Assembly: GCA_963773765.1 (NCBI GenBank)
Contig: CAVZCC010000005.1
Coordinates: 496,001 to 560,000, forward strand
Length of the DNA: 64,000 nt
Origin: CAVZCC01 sp963773765
Lineage (GTDB): Bacteria; Actinomycetota; Acidimicrobiia; Acidimicrobiales; Microtrichaceae
Reading direction: 5' to 3'
The notes beneath the pieces were generated by a model. It was given only the letters and a program-made list of their open reading frames with translations, was not told the DNA's origin and searched no databases. Below, one piece after another: positions 7,627 through 17,680 of the stretch. Positions within the stretch are counted from its first letter, which is position 1. The number at the start of each line of letters is the position of its first letter. A program made the translations under genes and the position numbers.

Positions 7627-9192
7627 TTACCGGCCACCGCCGTCGGCGCCGGGGGCCGCCACCACCGGGGGCCACTCACTCCGGAGCAACTCCAGGTCCG
7701 CCGGGGCCGGGACCCCCCAGCCCGGGTCGAACCCGACGCGGGCCTCCAGCGTCACCGAACGCTGCCCGTCCTGGAGGAACTCCACCTGGTCGGGCCGCAC
7801 CCGGCCCGGATGGTCGTGCCCGCAGGCCCGGGCCAGCCGCAGCAGCTCATGGCGCAGCGCGGCCAGGTAGTTGGCGGCCCGGACCGACTTGACCGTCGGG
7901 TCGAGCCCGCGTTCGAGCCGACGTGACTGGGTGGCGACCCCGGTCGGGCATCGGCCGGTGTGGCAGCGCTGGGACTGGATGCAGCCGATGGCCAGCATCA
8001 CCTCCCGGGCCACGTTGATCGTGTCGCATCCCATGGCCATGGCCGTGAAGCCCCGGTTGGCCATGCCCAACCGGCCGGAACCGGTGAACACCACCCCGTG
8101 GTGCAGGTCCTGCTCCGCGAAGGCCCGGTAGACGCGGGGAAAGCCCCGGAGGAACGGCAGGGCCACGTGGTCACCGAACACCAGCGGGGCCGCCCCGGTG
8201 CCCCCCTCACCCCCGTCGACGGTGACGAAGTCGGGCCCGGCACCGGTCGCCGCCATGCGGACGGCGAGGAGGTCCCAGAACTCCTGCTCCCCCACAGCGC
8301 TCTTGATGCCGACGGGGAGCCCCGTGGCCCCGGCCAGCGACTCCACGAACTCGATGAGGGAGTCGACGTCACCGAAGGCCGAGTGCCGGTTGGGGCTGCG
8401 GCAGTCCTCCCCCACCGGGATGCCCCGGATGGCGGCGATGGTCGGGGTCACCTTCGCTCCTGGCAGCAGCCCGCCGAGGCCCGGCTTGGCCCCCTGTGAC
8501 AGCTTGATCTCGAGGGACCGGACGGGCGCCCCGTCGATGGTCTCGAGCAGCCGCTCGAGCGAGAACCGACCCTCGCGGTCGCGACACCCGAAGTACCCCG
8601 TGCCGATCTGCATCACCAGGTCCCCGCCCTTGCGGTGGTGCGGTGACACGCCACCCTCCCCGGTGTTGTGGAGGCACCCGACCATGGCCGCGCCCTCGTT
8701 CAGGGCCTCGATGGCCGCCCCGGACAGCGAGCCGTAGCTCATGGCCGAGATGTTGACCACCGACATGGGCCGGAACGCCCCGGCCCGGCCGTGCAACGCG
8801 CCCACCACCTTGGCCGCGGGCAGCGGGAAGTCCCAGGTGGCGTGCGGCGTCTCCCCCGGCAGGGGCGGCTGGGGAAAGGCGGCGTGCTTGATGATGATGT
8901 AGTTCGGGGTGGTGTCGACGGTGTTGTCGGTGCCGAAGCCGAAGGTGTTGTCGCGCTGCTTGGACGACGTGTAGATCCACCGCCGCTCGTCCCGGCTGAA
9001 CGGGCGCTCCTCGTCGTTGCTGGTGACGATGTACTGGCGCAGCTCGGGGCCGAACGACTCCAGGATGAACCGCAGGTGCCCGATGACGGGATAGTTGCGG
9101 AGGATGGCGTGGTGCTTCTGGGTGACGTCGTGGACCACCAGCACGACGAGCGCCAGGACCAGGACGCCCCCGGCGATGAGCCAGCCCGTCAT
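7627..9192 (-). CDS. FMN-binding glutamate synthase-family protein (GltB domain 2 only)
   Basis: 521 aa with one N-terminal membrane helix (about 4-22). The middle and C-terminal parts carry the glutamate-synthase FMN/Fe-S core: SYGSLSGAAIEALNEGA, IEIKLSQGAKPG-like (LEIKLSQGAKPGLGG), a GGEGGTGAAP phosphate-binding loop and the iron-sulfur motif CIQSQRCHTGRCPTG (C-x5-C-x4-C). The glutaminase domain of true GltB is absent, so ammonia-dependent or unrelated chemistry is likely. Such stand-alone proteins are common and mostly uncharacterised. Confidence 0.87.
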   Translation of the reverse strand: MTGWLIAGGVLVLALVVLVVHDVTQKHHAILRNYPVIGHLRFILESFGPELRQYIVTSNDEERPFSRDERRWIYTSSKQRDNTFGFGTDNTVDTTPNYIIIKHAAFPQPPLPGETPHATWDFPLPAAKVVGALHGRAGAFRPMSVVNISAMSYGSLSGAAIEALNEGAAMVGCLHNTGEGGVSPHHRKGGDLVMQIGTGYFGCRDREGRFSLERLLETIDGAPVRSLEIKLSQGAKPGLGGLLPGAKVTPTIAAIRGIPVGEDCRSPNRHSAFGDVDSLIEFVESLAGATGLPVGIKSAVGEQEFWDLLAVRMAATGAGPDFVTVDGGEGGTGAAPLVFGDHVALPFLRGFPRVYRAFAEQDLHHGVVFTGSGRLGMANRGFTAMAMGCDTINVAREVMLAIGCIQSQRCHTGRCPTGVATQSRRLERGLDPTVKSVRAANYLAALRHELLRLARACGHDHPGRVRPDQVEFLQDGQRSVTLEARVGFDPGWGVPAPADLELLRSEWPPVVAAPGADGGGR

Positions 9193-9200
9193 GGCCTCCG

Positions 9201-11243
9201 TCAGTCCTCGTCGCCGGCGCCGGCGCCGGCGCGGTCACGGATGGACTCCACCACGGTGGCGTCGGCCAGGGTGGTGGTGTCCCCCAGCTCCCGGCCCTCC
9301 ACCACGTCCCGCAGCAGGCGGCGCATGATCTTGCCCGAGCGGGTCTTGGGCAGGTCGGGGACGATGATGACGGCCCGCGGGCGGGCGATCGCACCCAGCT
9401 TGGTGGCCACATGCCCCCGGATCTCCTCACGGAGCTCGTCGGAGGGCTGGTGGCTCCCCCGCAGGATCACGTAGCCGACGATGGCCTGGCCCGTGGTGGG
9501 GTCGCTGGCGCCCACCACCGCGGCCTCGGCCACCGCCTCGTGGTCCACCAGGGCGGACTCCACCTCCGTGGTGGAGATGCGGTGCCCGGACACGTTCATG
9601 ACGTCGTCCACCCGGCCCAGCAGCCAGATGTAGCCGTCGTCGTCGACCTTGGCGCCGTCGCCGGCGAAGTAGCGGCCCTCGAACCGGGACCAGTACGTGT
9701 CGGCGTAGCGCTCGGGGTCCCCCCAGATGCCCCGCAGCATGGCGGGCCAGGGACGGGTGAGGGTGAGGTAGCCCCCGCCCCGCTCCACCGGCTCGCCGTG
9801 GTCGTCGACCAGCTCGGCCCCGATGCCGGGGAGCGGCCCGCACGCCGAGCCCGGCTTGGTGGCCGTGATGGCGGGCAGGGGGCTGATCATGTGGGCGCCG
9901 GTCTCGGTCTGCCACCACGTGTCCACCACGGGGCACCGGCCACCGCCGATGTTGAGGTGGTACCACATCCAGGCCTCGGGGTTGATGGGCTCGCCCACCG
10001 TCCCCAGCACCCGCAGCGACCCGAGGTCGTGGCGGGCCGGCTCCTCCGCTCCCCACTTCATGAACGTCCGGATGGCGGTCGGGGCGGTGTAGAGCTGGGT
10101 CACGCCGTAGCGCTCGATGATGTCCCACAGCCGGTCCTTGGGCCACGCCGCCGGGTCGTCACCGGTGCGGAGCTCCTGGCGCGGGGTGTCCGGCGTTCCC
10201 TCGTACATGACGGAGGTGGCACCGTTGCACAGCGGCCCGTACACGATGTAGCTGTGGCCGGTCACCCACCCGATGTCCGCCGCGCACCAGTACACGTCGG
10301 TGTCCGGACGCAGGTCGAACACGGCGCGGTGCGTCCAGGCCACCTGCGTGAGGTACCCGCCGGTGGTGTGCATGATCCCCTTGGGCTTGGCGGTGGTGCC
10401 GGAGGTGTACAGCAGGTACAGCAGCTGCTCGCTGTCCACGGGCGTGGCCGGACGGTCCGCCGACGCCCCGGACATGAGGTCGTGGTACCAGTGGTCACGG
10501 CCCGGGGTCATCTCCACCTCTCCGCCGCAGCGGTCCACCACCACCACGCTGGCCACGGTGGGGCAGTCGGCCACGGCCAGGTCCACGTTGCCCTTGAGCA
10601 TGAACGGCTTGCCCCGCCGGTAGCCGCCGTCCGCGGTGACCACCACCTTGGCGCCGGCGTCGTTGATCCGGTCGATGAGCGAGTCCGGGCTGAAGCCGCC
10701 GAACACCACCGAGTGGGCCGCCCCGATCCGGGTGCAGGCCAGCATGGCCACGACCGCCTCGGGGATCATGGGCAGGTAGATGCAGACCCGGTCCCCCAGT
10801 TCCACTCCCAGGCCGTCGAGCACGGAGGCGAACCGGCCCACCTCGGCCAGGAGGTCGGCGTAGGTGATGGTGCGGGTGTCGCCGGGCTCGCCCTCCCAGT
10901 GCAGGGCGACCTTGTCGCCGTGCCCCGCCTCCACGTGGCGGTCCAGGCAGTTGTACGACACGTTGAGCCGGCCACCCACGAACCACCGGGCGAACGGGAG
11001 CTCCCACTCCAGCGTGGTGTGGAAGTCCTGTTCCCAGGTGAGGAGGTCCCGGGCCTGTTCGGCCCAGAAGGCCTCGGGATCGGCACCGGCCCGCTCGTAC
11101 AGCCCCGGGTCGGACACCGCGGCGCGCTCCACGAACGATGCCGGGGGCGGGAAGGTGCGGTCCTCCTGGTAGTAGTCCTCGATCGTCGCGCCCTCGGGAA
11201 CCCCGTCCCCCGCGCCCTGAGCGGCACCCGTGTCCTGCGCCAT
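9201..11243 (-). CDS. acs: Acetyl-CoA synthetase
   Basis: 680 aa. It makes acetyl-CoA from acetate, ATP and CoA. The adenylation motif YTSGTTAKPKG, the acyl-binding region VDTWWQTETGAHM, the hinge LLGRVDDVMNVSGHR and the C-terminal acetylation site PKTRSGKIMRR are all intact. Length slightly exceeds the usual 650 because of a short acidic N-terminal stretch and an Ala/Gly tail. The neighbouring permease and stress protein suggest nothing specific. Confidence 0.95.
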   Translation of the reverse strand: MAQDTGAAQGAGDGVPEGATIEDYYQEDRTFPPPASFVERAAVSDPGLYERAGADPEAFWAEQARDLLTWEQDFHTTLEWELPFARWFVGGRLNVSYNCLDRHVEAGHGDKVALHWEGEPGDTRTITYADLLAEVGRFASVLDGLGVELGDRVCIYLPMIPEAVVAMLACTRIGAAHSVVFGGFSPDSLIDRINDAGAKVVVTADGGYRRGKPFMLKGNVDLAVADCPTVASVVVVDRCGGEVEMTPGRDHWYHDLMSGASADRPATPVDSEQLLYLLYTSGTTAKPKGIMHTTGGYLTQVAWTHRAVFDLRPDTDVYWCAADIGWVTGHSYIVYGPLCNGATSVMYEGTPDTPRQELRTGDDPAAWPKDRLWDIIERYGVTQLYTAPTAIRTFMKWGAEEPARHDLGSLRVLGTVGEPINPEAWMWYHLNIGGGRCPVVDTWWQTETGAHMISPLPAITATKPGSACGPLPGIGAELVDDHGEPVERGGGYLTLTRPWPAMLRGIWGDPERYADTYWSRFEGRYFAGDGAKVDDDGYIWLLGRVDDVMNVSGHRISTTEVESALVDHEAVAEAAVVGASDPTTGQAIVGYVILRGSHQPSDELREEIRGHVATKLGAIARPRAVIIVPDLPKTRSGKIMRRLLRDVVEGRELGDTTTLADATVVESIRDRAGAGAGDED

Positions 11244-11352
11244 CGGTCCCCCTGGAACTCTCGCTCGGTCCGGGGGCCGATGGTAGACGGATCCTGATCA
11301 GCCCATGCGGGGCGGTCGCCGCGGCAGCAGCCCCGGGACCTGGTCCACCCGG

Positions 11353-11784
11353 TCAGTCCTCGTCGTCGGGTTGGACCACGACGATGGGCCGCGACGTCTC
11401 CGACATCACGCCCTCCAGCACCGAGCCGATGAACACCTCGGCCAGCAGGTGGCGCTGGCGGTGCCCCACCACGATGAACCGGGCGTCGACGGCGTCCGCA
11501 AGTCTCACGATGGCCTCGGTCGGGCGGTCCTGCACCAGTTGGACCTCCACCGGCAGGTCCGGGTCCAGGGCCTTCACCTGCGCCAGCGCGGCGTCGCCGA
11601 ACTCCTCGCCCAGCTTCTCGATCTCGTCCCGCAGCGCGCCCACCTCGCCGCCGGAACGAGGGGGCTCGTAGCCGAAGCAGATGACCAGCTTGGCCCCGAG
11701 GGACCGGGCCAGCTCCACCGCCACGGGCAGGGCGACCCTGGACTCCGCGGTGTCGTCGTATCCGAGGACGATCTCTCCGGCCAC
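11353..11784 (-). CDS. Universal stress protein (UspA family)
   Basis: 143 aa. Begins EIVLGYDDTAESRVALPVAV (family start V-x-x-D-x-S/T-x-x-S) and ends with the ATP-loop-like RFIVVGHRQRHLLAEVFIGS and RPIVVVQPDD. The G-x2-G-x9-G ATP motif is degenerate (GHRQRH), so ATP binding is uncertain. It starts one base after the permease stop, so the two are probably one transcript. Confidence 0.87.
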   Translation of the reverse strand: MAGEIVLGYDDTAESRVALPVAVELARSLGAKLVICFGYEPPRSGGEVGALRDEIEKLGEEFGDAALAQVKALDPDLPVEVQLVQDRPTEAIVRLADAVDARFIVVGHRQRHLLAEVFIGSVLEGVMSETSRPIVVVQPDDED

Positions 11785-11785
11785 G

Positions 11786-13336
11786 TCAGGCCTCCTTGCG
11801 GTAGGTGCCGAGCACCGGGGCGGGTTCGCCCGTGCCGTCGGGGTTCGGGATGGACTCCGGTGGGTCCCGCTCGATCCGGAAGAAGTCCGGGTACTTGGCC
11901 TGGCACCACAGCATCAACGGCACCCCGAGCAGCAGGAGGGCCACGCCGATGGTGAACACCGACCCCGCTCCCAGCAACGTGCCGTAGGACTCCTTGTCCT
12001 GGAAGTTGTCCACCAGCGACTTCACGAAGATGAGGGCCAGGACCAGCCCGCCGAGGCCGGGCATGAGCCCGACGAAGACGAAGTTCCGCCAGCTGTGCAG
12101 CAGGTACCTGCGGTAGTAGACGACGCAGACGATGCCGGTGAGCCCGTAGTAGAAGGCGATCATCAGGCCGACGGCCGCGATGGAGGCGAAGTAGGGGTTC
12201 TGGGCGTCGCCGCCGATGGCGATCAGGAACACGAACCACCCACAGGCCACGATGCCGAACAGCCACGATGCGAAGGCAGGGGTGAGGTGGCGGCGGTTGA
12301 TCTCCGCCAGCTTCTCCGGACCGGCCTTGTGGGACCCCATGGACAGCATCGACCGTGCCGCGGGCAGGATGGTGGTCTGCGTGCTGGCCATCGCGGACGA
12401 CAGCACGGCCAGGATCAGGAGCTTGTTGACCGTGCTGCCCAGCACCACGTCCCCGACCGCGCCGAGGGCGTCGTCGGGGTTGTCGGTCAGGAACTGCGGG
12501 CCCTTGGCGGCCTGGGCGCCGATGGTGACGACCACGTAGGTGAACAGCAGGATCACCGTGGAGATCACGCCGGCCTTGCCGGGCGTGGTGTTGGCGTCCT
12601 CGCACTCCTCGTTGACGGTGACGGCGGTGTCCCAGCCCCAGTAGATGAACAGGGCCACCAGGACGCCGGCGGTGATGCCGCCCCAGTCGCCGATGGCGAA
12701 GGGGTTGAGCCAGCTGAGCGACGGCTTGACCGAGCCCTCGGGCGGGTCGGAGCCGTACACCTCCACGATCGCCATGACCGAGAACAGGATGAGCACGGCG
12801 ATCTCGGTGCCCAGCAGCAGGACCTGGCTCCGGGCGCTGAGCTCGATGCCGGTCACGCAGATCCAGGTCATGGCCAGGATGAAGAGGCAGCCGAGGATGG
12901 CGATGGCCCAGTAGTTGTCGGCCAGGTCGTCCAGGCCGAACAGCAGGAACGTGTACTGGGCGGTGACGCCGGCCAGGTTGGGCATGATGACCAGGTCGGC
13001 CATGATGATGCCCCAGCCCCCCATCCAGCCGGTCCGGGGACCGAGCGCCCGTGTGGCCCAGGTGAAGGTGGTGCCGCAGTCCGGGTCGGCCCGGTTCATG
13101 TAGAAGTACGCAGCGGCGATGAACGCCATGGGGATGAACGCCACCAGCATGATGGCCGGCGCCTGCAGCCCGACGGCGTCGGTCACGTAGCCCACCGACG
13201 CCGCCAACGAGTAGCCCGGGGCGGTGGACGCCACCCCGATCACGATGGCTGCCGTCAGTCCCAGGGCCCCCGCCTTGAGGCCCTTGTCCTCCACCGAACT
13301 GTTCCCGCCCGGTTCCTGACTCACGTCTGTCGTCAC
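11786..13336 (-). CDS. APC-superfamily amino-acid permease
   Basis: 516 aa, about 12 membrane helices. The first helix region, IVIGVASTAPGYSLAASVGY, is the unwound TM1 motif of APC transporters, and PDCGTTFTWATRALGP is the conserved loop after TM2. The GTG start at 13334-13336 is preceded by AAGGAGGAG. The C-terminal tail is charged and cytosolic. Substrate is likely an amino acid or amine; not determinable here. Confidence 0.88.
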   Translation of the reverse strand: MTTDVSQEPGGNSSVEDKGLKAGALGLTAAIVIGVASTAPGYSLAASVGYVTDAVGLQAPAIMLVAFIPMAFIAAAYFYMNRADPDCGTTFTWATRALGPRTGWMGGWGIIMADLVIMPNLAGVTAQYTFLLFGLDDLADNYWAIAILGCLFILAMTWICVTGIELSARSQVLLLGTEIAVLILFSVMAIVEVYGSDPPEGSVKPSLSWLNPFAIGDWGGITAGVLVALFIYWGWDTAVTVNEECEDANTTPGKAGVISTVILLFTYVVVTIGAQAAKGPQFLTDNPDDALGAVGDVVLGSTVNKLLILAVLSSAMASTQTTILPAARSMLSMGSHKAGPEKLAEINRRHLTPAFASWLFGIVACGWFVFLIAIGGDAQNPYFASIAAVGLMIAFYYGLTGIVCVVYYRRYLLHSWRNFVFVGLMPGLGGLVLALIFVKSLVDNFQDKESYGTLLGAGSVFTIGVALLLLGVPLMLWCQAKYPDFFRIERDPPESIPNPDGTGEPAPVLGTYRKEA

Positions 13337-13414
13337 CGGTGCACTCCTCCTTGGCCGCACAGCGCCCCCGTGCGGAGGACCACCTTCTAGCAGCGCAAGG
13401 ATGAACGGCGTGTG

Positions 13415-13436
13415 AAAAACGCCCCTCCGGCCGAGG
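13415..13436 (-). terminator. Possible terminator after midA
   Basis: Immediately past the midA stop the minus strand has a short stem (CCTC/GAGG, 5-base loop) followed by GGCGTTTTT. The stem is short, so strength is doubtful, but it fits the end of the nuo-midA transcript. Confidence 0.4.
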
Positions 13437-13437
13437 T

Positions 13438-14598
13438 TCAGCCGACGCGCCACTCCAGCACGCGGAAGGCACCGAGCCCGGTGGGGTCGGTCAGCGCCTC
13501 CGACTCCACGGCCCGGCTCCGGGCCCGCAGCGCGGCCAGGTCGCCCACACCGGCCCGCTCGGCCCAGACCCGACGGCCCTCCTCCACCAGCTCCTCGATG
13601 CCCCAGGCCACCAGCCAGTCGGCCTGGCTGTGCTCCGCCGACGGCGGCGCGACGCGGGCCAACTGGTCCACCGCGACCTCGCACGTCACGTCCTGGGTGC
13701 CGGGGTCCTGCAGCGGCGGGCCGCCCCGTTCGTGGGCACGGTACGTCCGCAGCCACTCACCGGACGGGCGGGCCGCCAACGACGCCGTGGTGGCCGCGGC
13801 GTAGTCGACCACCAGCACCGAGCCCCGTCGGACCATGCCCAGGGCCCGGCGCAGCCAGTCCCCGGCCGCGTCCTGCAGTGGCACGCGGTCCGCCACCCCG
13901 GCGTCGGGGGCGAGCGCGTCGGCGATGCGCTCGGTGGCGTGGTCGGCCGGGACCAACAGCTCCACCAGCCGGCCGGCGTCCAGGCCCACCCGCACCTCCA
14001 TCCACCCCTCCGGCACCCGCTCGAGGAGCCGGAACGGCAGGTTGTCCAGGAGCTCGTTGGCCAGCACCACGCCCTCCACGGACTGCACCGGCAGGTCCTC
14101 CAGCGAGCAGGCCAGCGGACCGTCACCGCCACCGGGGGCGTCGGTGCCGGTGTCGGGGTCGGCCTCGGGGCCCAGGACCTCGAACGGGTGGACCAGGGCC
14201 AGGTGCTGGGCCTGCTGGGCCCGCAGCGGGGCCGAGGACTCCACCAGCACGTAGCGCAGGGCCGGGGCGCACCGGGGCGACGCGGCCAGCACCGAGATGC
14301 CCAGGGCACCCCGGCCGGCACCGGCATCGACCACCACGAAGGGGTCGGGGCGGTCGAGCTCCTCCCACCGGGCGTCCAGGGCGCGCGCCACCACGGCGCC
14401 GAACAGGGGCCCGACCTCCGGGCTGGTGATGAAGTCGCCCTCGCGGCGGCCGGCCCCGCCCCCGGAGGCGAAGAACCCGACCGCGGGCGTGTTCAGGGCC
14501 AGGTTGACGAACTCGTCGAACCGGATGGAGCCGAAGCGTCCGATGCGGTCCGCCAGGAGCCGTCCCAGCCCGGTGGCGGGCGCACCGGGGTCAGCCAT
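13438..14598 (-). CDS. MidA/NDUFAF7-family SAM-dependent methyltransferase
   Basis: 386 aa. Signatures of the family are present: N-terminal IRFDEFVNLALNTPAVGFF with a glycine-rich stretch and GDFITSPEVGPLFG, the SAM motif VVDAGAGRGALG, and VVLANELLDNLPFRLLE. In mitochondria NDUFAF7 dimethylates an arginine of the 49-kDa complex I subunit (NuoD homologue) and is needed for assembly. Here the gene follows nuoN by nine bases as the last gene of the nuo operon, which supports a conserved assembly role in this bacterium. Function is inferred from family and context. Confidence 0.9.
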   Translation of the reverse strand: MADPGAPATGLGRLLADRIGRFGSIRFDEFVNLALNTPAVGFFASGGGAGRREGDFITSPEVGPLFGAVVARALDARWEELDRPDPFVVVDAGAGRGALGISVLAASPRCAPALRYVLVESSAPLRAQQAQHLALVHPFEVLGPEADPDTGTDAPGGGDGPLACSLEDLPVQSVEGVVLANELLDNLPFRLLERVPEGWMEVRVGLDAGRLVELLVPADHATERIADALAPDAGVADRVPLQDAAGDWLRRALGMVRRGSVLVVDYAAATTASLAARPSGEWLRTYRAHERGGPPLQDPGTQDVTCEVAVDQLARVAPPSAEHSQADWLVAWGIEELVEEGRRVWAERAGVGDLAALRARSRAVESEALTDPTGLGAFRVLEWRVG

Positions 14599-14607
14599 CG
14601 GACGCGG

Positions 14608-16119
14608 TCAGCCGCCCAGCGCGAGCGGGCCGAAGCTGGTGACGTTGCTGAGGAGCCCGGGCAGGATGCCGAACACCAGCGTGGCCACCAGCGCCAGGCC
14701 CACCGCGGCGGTGAGCGAGGGCGGCACCTTCACCGGCGTGACGTCACCGTCGGGCGCGTCCTCGAACCACATGGCCCTGGCCACCCGCAGGTAGTAGTAG
14801 GCCGCGATGGCCGTGTTGACCGCCATGACCACCGCGGTGGCCGTGCCCAGGCCGGTCTCGGCCTGGATGAGCACCTTGAACACGCCGAACTTGGCGTACC
14901 AGCCACCGAGCGGGGGGATGCCGATCAGCGAGGCCAGGAAGAGCGTCATGGCCACGGCCATGCCCGGCATGTACTGGAACAGCCCGTCCAGGGAGTCGAT
15001 CTCCGCCGAGCGGGTCTTGCGGGCGATGGCGATGATCACGCCGAAGGCCCCCAGGGTCATGGCGGCGTAGATGACGAGGTAGATCACGATGGCCTGCAGC
15101 GACGCCAGGCCCTCCTGCTCCACCACCACGAAGGGGGCCAGCATGAACCCGGCCTGGGCGATGCCCGAGTAGGCGAGCATCCGCACCACGTTGGTCTGGC
15201 GCAGGGCGATCAGGTTGCCCACCGTCATGGAGGCGATGGACAGCACGAAGAACAGCGGCTGGATCACGTCCGGCCGCACCGCGAAGCAGTAGAAGACGAT
15301 CTGGATCAGCGCCACGAACCCAGCGGCCTTGGACGCCACGGCCAGGAACGCCGTCACCGGGGTGGGTGCCCCCTCGTAGGTGTCCGGGGCCCACACGTGG
15401 AACGGGACGGCGGAGACCTTGAAGGCGAACCCGACGATGGTGAACAGCAGGGCCAGGGTGACCACCGGGACGCCGGAGTCGCCCAGGTCCTTGATGCGCA
15501 GGGCGATCTCGGTCAGGCGGGTGGAGCCGCCCACGCCGTAGACCAGCGACATGCCGTACAGCAGGATGGCGGAGGCGAAGACACCCATCAGGTAGTACTT
15601 CATGCCGGCCTCGTTGGACTTCACGTCACCCTTGCGCCAGGCCGCCAGCATGTAGGCCGGGATGGACAGCAGCTCCAGGGCCACGAAGATGCCGATCAGG
15701 TCCCGGCTGGACGCCATGACCACCATGCCCAGCACCGAGGACACGATGAGCGTGTAGTACTCGCTCTCCCAGTAGTCACCCTCGGCCACGTAGTTGGTGG
15801 ACAGCAGGATGACCACGTAGGCCGACACGATGAACAACGCCTTGAGCACCAGGGCCATGGACCCCACCACGTAGGACCCGCCGAACAGGAAGCGCTCGGT
15901 GCCGTCGTAGGCCAGGGTCAGCAGCGGGATGAGGGCGGCCAGCAGCCCCAGGTTGGTGACGGCGGGCATGAGGGCCTTGGCCCGGTCCAGCTTGATGGAG
16001 TCCAGCAGCACCAGGACCACCACGGTGACCAGCAGGATGATCTCCGGTGCCAGGGCGTGGAAGTCCAGCGTGGGGGCGGTGAAGTCCCCCGGCGCCAGCT
16101 GGGTGAGCGAGGCCAGCAC
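14608..16119 (-). CDS. nuoN: NADH-quinone oxidoreductase subunit N
   Basis: 503 aa, GTG start, about 14 membrane helices of the antiporter-like family. Contains SVLGMVVMASSRDLIGIFVA, the discontinuous-helix lysine region KVSAVPFHVWAPDTYEGAP and LIGIPPLGGWYAKFGVF. It is one of three proton-pumping subunits of the complex I membrane arm. Six bases separate it from nuoM. Confidence 0.95.
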   Translation of the reverse strand: MLASLTQLAPGDFTAPTLDFHALAPEIILLVTVVVLVLLDSIKLDRAKALMPAVTNLGLLAALIPLLTLAYDGTERFLFGGSYVVGSMALVLKALFIVSAYVVILLSTNYVAEGDYWESEYYTLIVSSVLGMVVMASSRDLIGIFVALELLSIPAYMLAAWRKGDVKSNEAGMKYYLMGVFASAILLYGMSLVYGVGGSTRLTEIALRIKDLGDSGVPVVTLALLFTIVGFAFKVSAVPFHVWAPDTYEGAPTPVTAFLAVASKAAGFVALIQIVFYCFAVRPDVIQPLFFVLSIASMTVGNLIALRQTNVVRMLAYSGIAQAGFMLAPFVVVEQEGLASLQAIVIYLVIYAAMTLGAFGVIIAIARKTRSAEIDSLDGLFQYMPGMAVAMTLFLASLIGIPPLGGWYAKFGVFKVLIQAETGLGTATAVVMAVNTAIAAYYYLRVARAMWFEDAPDGDVTPVKVPPSLTAAVGLALVATLVFGILPGLLSNVTSFGPLALGG

Positions 16120-16125
16120 GGTGGA

Positions 16126-17658
16126 TCAGCCCCCCGACACGGCTGCGGCGATGGCCGTGACCGCGGGGTTGGTGACGTCGAAGATCAGGCTGGGCACGAA
16201 GCCGAGGAGCACGATGAGCACCAGCATCGGGGTCCAGGCCACCCACTCCGGGGTCTCGACGTCGTGGATGTGGGGGTCGTCGGCGAACTCCTCCGACGGG
16301 GTGCCGAACGAGGTGCGCTGGTAGAGCCACAGCAGGTAGCCCGCGGCCAGCACGGTGCCCAGGGCGGCCAGGACCATGAGGGTGCGGAACAGCGGGACGC
16401 TCAGGCCGGGAGCCGGCTCGTAGGCGCTGAGGATGGCCGGGAACTCGCCCCAGAAGCCGGCCAGGCCGGGCAGGCCCAGCGAGGCCATGGTGCAGAGGCC
16501 GAGGATCCAGCCCATCTTGGGGGCGGAGATGAGCAGGCCCCCCAGTCGCTTGATCTCCAGGGTGTGGTAGCGCTCCTTCACGGAGCCGGCCAGGAAGAAC
16601 AACATGCCGGTGATGAGGCCGTGCGCCACCATGCCGAACACCGCGGCGTTGAAGCCGAAGTCCGTCAGGGTGGCGATGGCCAACATGGTGAAGCCCATGT
16701 GCGACACCGACGAGAAGGCGATGAGCCGCTTCATGTCGGTCTGGGCCAGGCAGGCCAGGGCGCCGTAGATGATGCCGATGACGGCCAGCACGCCGATGAC
16801 CGGGGCCCACTGGCGGGCGCCGTCGGGCAGGAACGGGATGGCGATGCGGATGAACCCGTAGGTGCCCAGCTTCAGCAGCACCGCGGCCAGGATCACCGAG
16901 CCCTGGGTCGGGGCCTGGGTGTGGGCGTCCGGGAGCCAGGTGTGGAACGGGAACATGGGCACCTTGATGCCGAAGCCCATGAACATGCCGCCGAAGATCA
17001 CGACCTGCGCGCCCCGGGCGATGCCGCTGCCCCCGAAGGCCTGCAGCTCCCGCATGTCGAAGGTCTGCTTGACCGACATGTACGACAGGGCGATGAACGA
17101 CACGATCATCAGGGCCGAGCCGAACAGCGTGTAGATGAAGAACTTGATGGAGGCGTACTTGCGCTCCGGGCCGCCCCACACGCCGATCATGAAGTACATC
17201 GGCAGGAGCACGACCTCGAAGAACACGAAGAACAGGATCAGGTCCTGGGCCACGAAGGTGCCGACCATGCCGGTCTCCAGCACCAGGATCAGCATCAGGA
17301 AGGCCTTGGCGTTGCCGGGCTCGGGGATGTGGTTCCAGCTGTAGATGAACACCAGCGGGACGATGAGCAGCGTGAGGGCCAGCAGCGGCAGCGACAGGCC
17401 GTCCAGCCCCAGGATGAACCGGCTGTTGATGATGTCGATCCACGACGTGTCGACGACGAACTGGAGCTTGCCGGCCCGGTCGTAGTCGAAGTTGAACAGG
17501 AGCAGCACGCCGACCAGTCCGGCGGCCAGCGACGTCACCAGCGCGATCAGCTTGTGGGCGCCCTCGGACTCCTTGGGCACGGCCATCATCACCAGCGCCC
17601 CCGCCACCGGCAGGAACGTGACGAGGATCAGACCCCAGTCGTTCAGGAACTCTTTCAT
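16126..17658 (-). CDS. nuoM: NADH-quinone oxidoreductase subunit M
   Basis: 510 aa, ATG at 17656-17658 (MKEFLNDWGLILVTFLPVAG). Antiporter-like fold with FFEVVLLPMYFMIGVWG, IKVPMFPFHTWLPDAHTQAP and LARTD-like ACLAQTDMKRLIAFSSVSHM. Conserved Glu of TM5 and Lys of TM7 are present, so proton pumping should be intact. Confidence 0.95.
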   Translation of the reverse strand: MKEFLNDWGLILVTFLPVAGALVMMAVPKESEGAHKLIALVTSLAAGLVGVLLLFNFDYDRAGKLQFVVDTSWIDIINSRFILGLDGLSLPLLALTLLIVPLVFIYSWNHIPEPGNAKAFLMLILVLETGMVGTFVAQDLILFFVFFEVVLLPMYFMIGVWGGPERKYASIKFFIYTLFGSALMIVSFIALSYMSVKQTFDMRELQAFGGSGIARGAQVVIFGGMFMGFGIKVPMFPFHTWLPDAHTQAPTQGSVILAAVLLKLGTYGFIRIAIPFLPDGARQWAPVIGVLAVIGIIYGALACLAQTDMKRLIAFSSVSHMGFTMLAIATLTDFGFNAAVFGMVAHGLITGMLFFLAGSVKERYHTLEIKRLGGLLISAPKMGWILGLCTMASLGLPGLAGFWGEFPAILSAYEPAPGLSVPLFRTLMVLAALGTVLAAGYLLWLYQRTSFGTPSEEFADDPHIHDVETPEWVAWTPMLVLIVLLGFVPSLIFDVTNPAVTAIAAAVSGG

Positions 17659-17680
17659 GAGAAGTGGCTCTCCTACTCGA

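Noticed and set aside
9411..11297. Long plus-strand open frame opposite acs
   Set aside because: Composition is that of an antisense shadow, and acs on the other strand is certain.
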